A DNA stretch of 64,000 nt from Serinicoccus chungangensis (GTDB lineage: Bacteria; Actinomycetota; Actinomycetes; Actinomycetales; Dermatophilaceae): assembly GCF_006337125.1 (NCBI RefSeq), contig NZ_CP040887.1, positions 2,914,001-2,978,000 of the forward strand, read 5' to 3'. Every line of letters starts with the position of its first letter. Positions within the stretch are counted from its first letter, which is position 1. Below are positions 61,201 through 64,000 of this stretch, in pieces. The position numbers and the translations under genes are program-made. The notes beneath the pieces are model-generated. The model searched no databases, was not told the DNA's origin, and was given only the letters and a program-made list of their open reading frames with translations.

Positions 61201-63043
61201 CGACAACATCGAGGGGGCTCTGCCCTACGAGCACGTGCTGGACTCCTACAAGGCACACGTGGCCAACCTCAACGTCAACTCCGTCACCGAGTCTCCTTCG
61301 ATGTTCTCCCGGCGGGTGGTCGAGATCGCCGCGTCCGGCGGCGTCGTCCTCAGCGGTCCGGGTCGCGGCGTCACGGAGACGTTCGGCAGCGCGATCGCAT
61401 GCGCGTCGGACGAGCAGACCTGGCGCGCGTGGTTGCGTTCGTGGACCACGGACCCGCAAGCGCGCCTCGCGGAGGCCTGGCTGCAGATGCGGGCGGTGCT
61501 GCGCGCACACACGACCGAGCACGCTCTCACGATCATGGCTCGCACGGCGGGCATCCCCGTGCGAGCGTCAGGGCTACCGTCCTACGTCGCAGAGGTCCCC
61601 CATCCCGACCGCGCCACCTTGCGCTCGGTGGTCGACCAGTCGGTCGCCCCGACGGAGCTGCTGCTCGGCGAGGAGGTCCCCCAGGAGTGGCTCGCCGATC
61701 TTGCCCCCGGCGTCGCCGTCGCCCGTGTCGGTGCCGATGAGGGGGAGGGAAGTCCGCGAATCACGTTCGACCAACCACGCGACCGGACGTTCGCCGAGGA
61801 CCTGCTCCACAGCACCCTGTGGGGTGACTGGTCCTGGGTCACAGCCCGGCCGCTGCGACCTGGCGAGAGCGGCGTCCCGTTCGCCCTGCCGACCGAGGAG
61901 GAGGGTGGCTCCGCGCACCTGAGCACCTCGGGTTCAGGGACGGGTCTCGTCTTGGTTCGCCCCGACCTCGCCGTCGACACCGAGCCCGGCACGGCCGAGC
62001 AACCACAGGAGGCGACGGAGGGGCTCCCGGACCTCAGCGGAGTGCGGCTACTCGTCGCCGGGCACGATCTGAAGTTCGCTCGAGCACTCATGGAGGCGGC
62101 AGAGCAGTCTGGCGCCATCCTGGAAGTCGACCCCTGGGATTCGCACACCAGCCACGATGAGCAGCTGTCCCGCGAACTCCTCGATCGGGCCGACGTCGTC
62201 TTCTGCGAATGGGGGCTGGGTAACGCGGTGTGGTACTCCCAGCACGTTGCTCCCCACCAGCGGCTCATCGTGCGGGTACATGCACAGGAGCTGCGCCGGC
62301 CCTACTTGAGTCGGGTGCGCACCGAGGCGGTTGACCGCTTCATCTTTGTCGGCGAGCTGATCCGCCGCTCGGCCGTCCTGAGTCACCGCGTCCCGGCGGC
62401 CAAGAGCGTCGTCATCCCCAACGGCGTGGACGTGACGGCGATGAGACAGCCCAAGGTCGAGGGAGACGTGTCACACAACCTCGGCCTCGTCGGCATCGTG
62501 CCGCGGGCGAAGCGCCTCGACCTAGCCCTGGACCTCCTTGAACGTCTGCGGCGAGAAGACCCTGACTACCGGCTCTTCATCAAGGGCAAGACGCCTGAGG
62601 ACTTCCCCTGGATGAAGCATCGCCCCGACGAGATGGCCTTCTACGAACGGCAGTTCGGGCGGATCGACGAACTGAACCGGGCTGCGCCCGGCACCGTCGT
62701 CCTGGACCCGCACGGCGACGACATGCCCGAGTGGTTCCGCAAGATCGGTGTGGCGCTCTCGGTGAGCGACCACGAGTCGTTCCACTTCACGCCCGCCGAC
62801 GGCGCCGTGTCCGGTGCGCTTCCCGCGGTGCTCGCCTGGCCAGGTGCGGACCTGATCTACCCGAAGACCTGGCTGGCGCACGACCTCGACGAACTCACCG
62901 AGCACATACGTACCCGTCAGCCACAGGGCGAGGCCGAAGAGATAACCCGACGCTACGCCTCATCCATCGTGACGAGCACGCTTGTGCACCAGTTGGTGCC
63001 CCGTGGGGCAAGTACTGCAACTTCTGCAGGTGCTAGCCCGTGA
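58265..63043 (+). CDS. Giant coiled-coil protein with three glycosyltransferase-like modules
   Basis: A 1592-residue protein. Residues about 30-165 form a long charged coiled coil with repeated Arg-Leu-Glu/Gln heptads, followed by an acidic Ala/Glu/Thr linker to about 265 and a helical segment (270-330). Module 1 (about 350-740) is a GT4 domain with NGYSTRTRG, LAPNGVDPSQF and SPLKPLEAMGAGTAVVLSD. Module 2 (about 755-1100) resembles CgeB/GT1-like proteins (FWNKEDPVHFNRFA, MTTCYAGTYYGSRYPER, SPSMFSRRVVEIAASGG). Module 3 (about 1310-1570) is a second GT-B type domain (VVIPNGVDVTAMR, LGLVGIVPRAKRLDLAL, VALSVSDHESFH). It is probably the polymerising or capping enzyme of the cluster, with the coiled coil as scaffold or ruler. 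GTG 58265 is the only in-frame start. Confidence 0.85.
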   Translation: MHRDEGRDPALLEQQLSADFVSDPAASYRKYRGMAARVKQVRRELDALRREQTKRSGETGRLQRQHRSLEERNARLQEHNDRLRDRIAVLGDREERFQSRIERLEQQNAALKDRAERWKGRATVLQERMSRLPEQGEDGSPSLADLTRAKERLAEAKQRVADMEEELAQLRGGRTSLAGALVTGSVQTGTAAAPETEAGQVRHEAGDPDPAAEVSDDDLRKQEPEGDETTADAGTAAVAAASSVDLGPPQTAEQAPPSAKRPLAELHTFDELYHQMAQEPTLEVLHGALLRAWYHDGEVARALHLLAEHPDLAEQLNRPGRLVAERIRGFDRLASRAARWIPPRSSGPAYVPERDRVLYCVHSTPVYQSNGYSTRTRGVAQAIRAAGSEVRVVGRAGYPWDVRGLKHPRPRRTVSTLDDVDYVHLPGPNEHDDPLDHIVLEMADAFVREARLYRPSVIQAASNYRTGLAALIAGRRLGIPVVYEVRGLWELTELSAKPTWGGSERFHGSRELETLVARESDHVLAITSQVAQEMADRGVPTGHVSLAPNGVDPSQFAPIYRDDRVLAEAGVPHDGTPVIGFAGSMVDYEGLDTLLQASRLLDERGVRHTIMLVGSGPAQPGLRAYVDEHGMDHVLFLGRVPQERVPRLMSGIDIVACPRHSTPVTELVSPLKPLEAMGAGTAVVLSDVAPHRDLAEDGRCALFRSGDAEDLATALQPLLTDPDARAVLARRARAWVTEQRSWTVLGEEMVRAHRRSAQESARLGGGHDRTLSELRVGIVADEFTKTTLGAAVHLEPLGRRTWRQQLAVSDLDLVVLESAWAGGDEWHRGVGYYSEEENADYRALVSECRRRGIPTVFWNKEDPVHFNRFARSAIQCDHIFTTDGATIPAYLQRAVGTGRSVTVSTMPFYAAPSLHNPLPGRRGYAMTTCYAGTYYGSRYPERSEALATLLRTAKPFGLTIYDRQMAVPDSPYHFPAEFSDNIEGALPYEHVLDSYKAHVANLNVNSVTESPSMFSRRVVEIAASGGVVLSGPGRGVTETFGSAIACASDEQTWRAWLRSWTTDPQARLAEAWLQMRAVLRAHTTEHALTIMARTAGIPVRASGLPSYVAEVPHPDRATLRSVVDQSVAPTELLLGEEVPQEWLADLAPGVAVARVGADEGEGSPRITFDQPRDRTFAEDLLHSTLWGDWSWVTARPLRPGESGVPFALPTEEEGGSAHLSTSGSGTGLVLVRPDLAVDTEPGTAEQPQEATEGLPDLSGVRLLVAGHDLKFARALMEAAEQSGAILEVDPWDSHTSHDEQLSRELLDRADVVFCEWGLGNAVWYSQHVAPHQRLIVRVHAQELRRPYLSRVRTEAVDRFIFVGELIRRSAVLSHRVPAAKSVVIPNGVDVTAMRQPKVEGDVSHNLGLVGIVPRAKRLDLALDLLERLRREDPDYRLFIKGKTPEDFPWMKHRPDEMAFYERQFGRIDELNRAAPGTVVLDPHGDDMPEWFRKIGVALSVSDHESFHFTPADGAVSGALPAVLAWPGADLIYPKTWLAHDLDELTEHIRTRQPQGEAEEITRRYASSIVTSTLVHQLVPRGASTATSAGASP

Positions 63044-63455
63044 ACTCCGCCGTCAGCGCTTCGATCCGCTCAGGTCGCCCGGCAATGAACCAGGCATCTC
63101 CGCGGATGACGTCCTGGCCCTTCTCGAGATAGCCCTCGACGTATCCATCCATGGGCCCGGAATCGGAGAAATAGGCAAGGAGGACCTGGCTGTCGCAGAC
63201 CCAGACGTCGTGCGTCTCGGCAGTGGTCTCCTCTACCTCCTCACATTCCAGTCCACCCTCCGTGGCCGCCTCGAAGAGGGCCTCAACTCCGCTCATCTGT
63301 TTACCGCTCTGCACCTTCAGCTCGCCGGTCTCCGAAGCGCTCTGCGGCACTCCGGTCTCGGTCGGCGTACTCACCGGCCCCTCCGGATCCGATCCACATG
63401 CAGCGACGAACAGGCAGAACGTGCCCGCCACGATCGACCGTGGGACGCGTTTCAC
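63033..63455 (-). CDS. Small lipoprotein of unknown function
   Basis: A 140-residue lipoprotein. VKRVPRSIVAGTFCLFVAAC forms the signal peptide, with Cys20 as the lipidated residue; a Thr/Ser/Glu-rich spacer precedes a compact acidic domain (about 60-140) with GLECEEVEE and DVWVCDSQVLLAYF, a likely disulfide pair. No family was recognised. GTG 63455 follows AAGGAG with 6-nt spacing, and is preferred over a TTG at 63476. The 3' end overlaps the giant GT gene by 11 bp in convergent orientation. Confidence 0.72.
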   Translation of the reverse strand: MKRVPRSIVAGTFCLFVAACGSDPEGPVSTPTETGVPQSASETGELKVQSGKQMSGVEALFEAATEGGLECEEVEETTAETHDVWVCDSQVLLAYFSDSGPMDGYVEGYLEKGQDVIRGDAWFIAGRPERIEALTAEFTG

Positions 63456-63573
63456 AACAATCTCCTTGGGTGTCAACGATCTTCCGATTTCCTAGGTGTG
63501 CCCGCGCCGGCGGCACCACCGTACTTCAGCGCAGAGAGAACGCAGGCACCCACGGCGGGGATACCTCGAGAGG

Positions 63574-64000
63574 TCAGCGACCAGAGACCTGTCTCACCCA
63601 GTCACGGCTCGGCACACGGGCCCCCCAACGGTCCGCCAACGCCGTCCAGTCCCCTTCGACCTCTGCCACGTCGGACAGGAGGGAGCGCAGGACCGGACCG
63701 GGAGGCGGAACGTGGCCACGCCCCCAGTCCCCGAGCAGCACACGGGCCCGATCGTCCCATCCGACCGCGTCGAGCCACGGCACCATCTGGTTGATGACGT
63801 GACCGTCCGTACGGTTCTGCAGATAGATGACGAAGTTGTCGAAGCCCGGAGCATAGACCCGCTGCAGGTCGGCTCGTGGATGCTCCTCGAGCGCCGAGCG
63901 GCACTCCTCGACCGACGAGGAACCAAAGGCAGCGCGCGCAAAAGCGGCCCAATGAACTTCGGCATAATCGACGATTCGTGTCTGTGGGTTGACAGGAACA
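63574..64000 (-). CDS. C-terminal part of an unrecognised protein (cut by window edge)
   Basis: The frame runs from the right edge to a TGA at 63574, giving about 141 residues without a start. The visible part includes VDYAEVHWAAFARAAFG, LQRVYAPGFDNFVIYLQN, MVPWLDAVGWDDRARVLLGD and a Trp/Arg-rich end. It looks soluble, Trp- and Asp-rich, and is not a membrane protein. I do not recognise a family; a glycan-related enzyme is possible from context only. Codon positions are strongly G/C-biased at the third base, supporting coding. Confidence 0.55.
   Translation of the reverse strand, partial: VPVNPQTRIVDYAEVHWAAFARAAFGSSSVEECRSALEEHPRADLQRVYAPGFDNFVIYLQNRTDGHVINQMVPWLDAVGWDDRARVLLGDWGRGHVPPPGPVLRSLLSDVAEVEGDWTALADRWGARVPSRDWVRQVSGR

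Noticed and set aside
1..64000. tRNA, rRNA, CRISPR arrays, insertion sequences, replication origin
   Set aside because: I looked for conserved arms, regular spacer arrays, transposase motifs and DnaA-box clusters and saw none; a covariance-model search would be needed to exclude a tRNA fully.

Overview
The window is 64 kb of very G+C-rich DNA. It reads like an actinobacterial chromosome of the order Micrococcales, probably an Intrasporangiaceae/Ornithinimicrobiaceae-like organism. That placement is an inference from gene content: a mycothiol-dependent isomerase-family protein, DUF222-HNH, DUF6458 and DUF4235 proteins, a CtaG-CopD fusion, many GTG starts and many apparently leaderless genes with a TANNNT box 6-8 nt before the start codon. 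I saw no tRNA, rRNA, CRISPR array, transposase or prophage module.

Layout. 1-9 kb: edge of a peptide-type ABC substrate-binding lipoprotein, glycerate kinase, a FadE5-like acyl-CoA dehydrogenase, a GNAT protein flanked by 22-bp repeat arrays, GtrA, nitrilase and CtaG/CopD genes. 9-22 kb: a DUF368 (PopT-type) undecaprenyl-phosphate transporter, then a catabolic block with the branched-chain 2-oxoacid dehydrogenase E1a-E1b-E2 operon, an aromatic/histidinol-phosphate aminotransferase and mutA-mutB-meaB. Together with the acyl-CoA dehydrogenase these genes could take Val/Ile carbon through propionyl- and methylmalonyl-CoA to succinyl-CoA. 21.5-27.6 kb: a DUF389 gene with an apparent 5' frameshift, a DUF222-HNH nuclease gene behind a LexA-type SOS box, a GNAT-S4 fusion, a CPBP protease and an Asp-rich exported protein.

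27.6-38.6 kb is the most unusual locus. Five overlapping minus-strand genes encode a GT28-like glycosyltransferase, two GT4 glycosyltransferases, an ABC exporter and a 979-residue protein with two kinase-like motif sets. An OmpR-type two-component system lies immediately upstream. A matching 25-bp direct/inverted repeat stands in front of this operon and in front of the Asp-rich protein gene. I propose a regulator-controlled envelope glycoconjugate system and do not recognise it as a described one.

38.6-47.4 kb: DUF2891, thioesterase and lipoprotein genes, metZ, and a thiamine uptake operon thiBPQ under a TPP riboswitch. 47.5-63 kb: an ABC-transporter-dependent surface polysaccharide cluster, mostly coupled by ATGA/GTGA overlaps: CapD/WbpM-type dehydratase, WbpL/WecA-type priming enzyme, SGNH-like anchored protein, two GT4s, Wzm, Wzt, WecB, a DUF6270 protein, and a 1592-residue coiled-coil protein with three glycosyltransferase-like modules.

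The octamer GGTATGCC/GGCATACC occurs about 26 times by hand count, against roughly 2 expected from base composition. It falls in all codon frames and on both strands. All but one copy lie left of 47 kb, so the polysaccharide cluster looks compositionally foreign.
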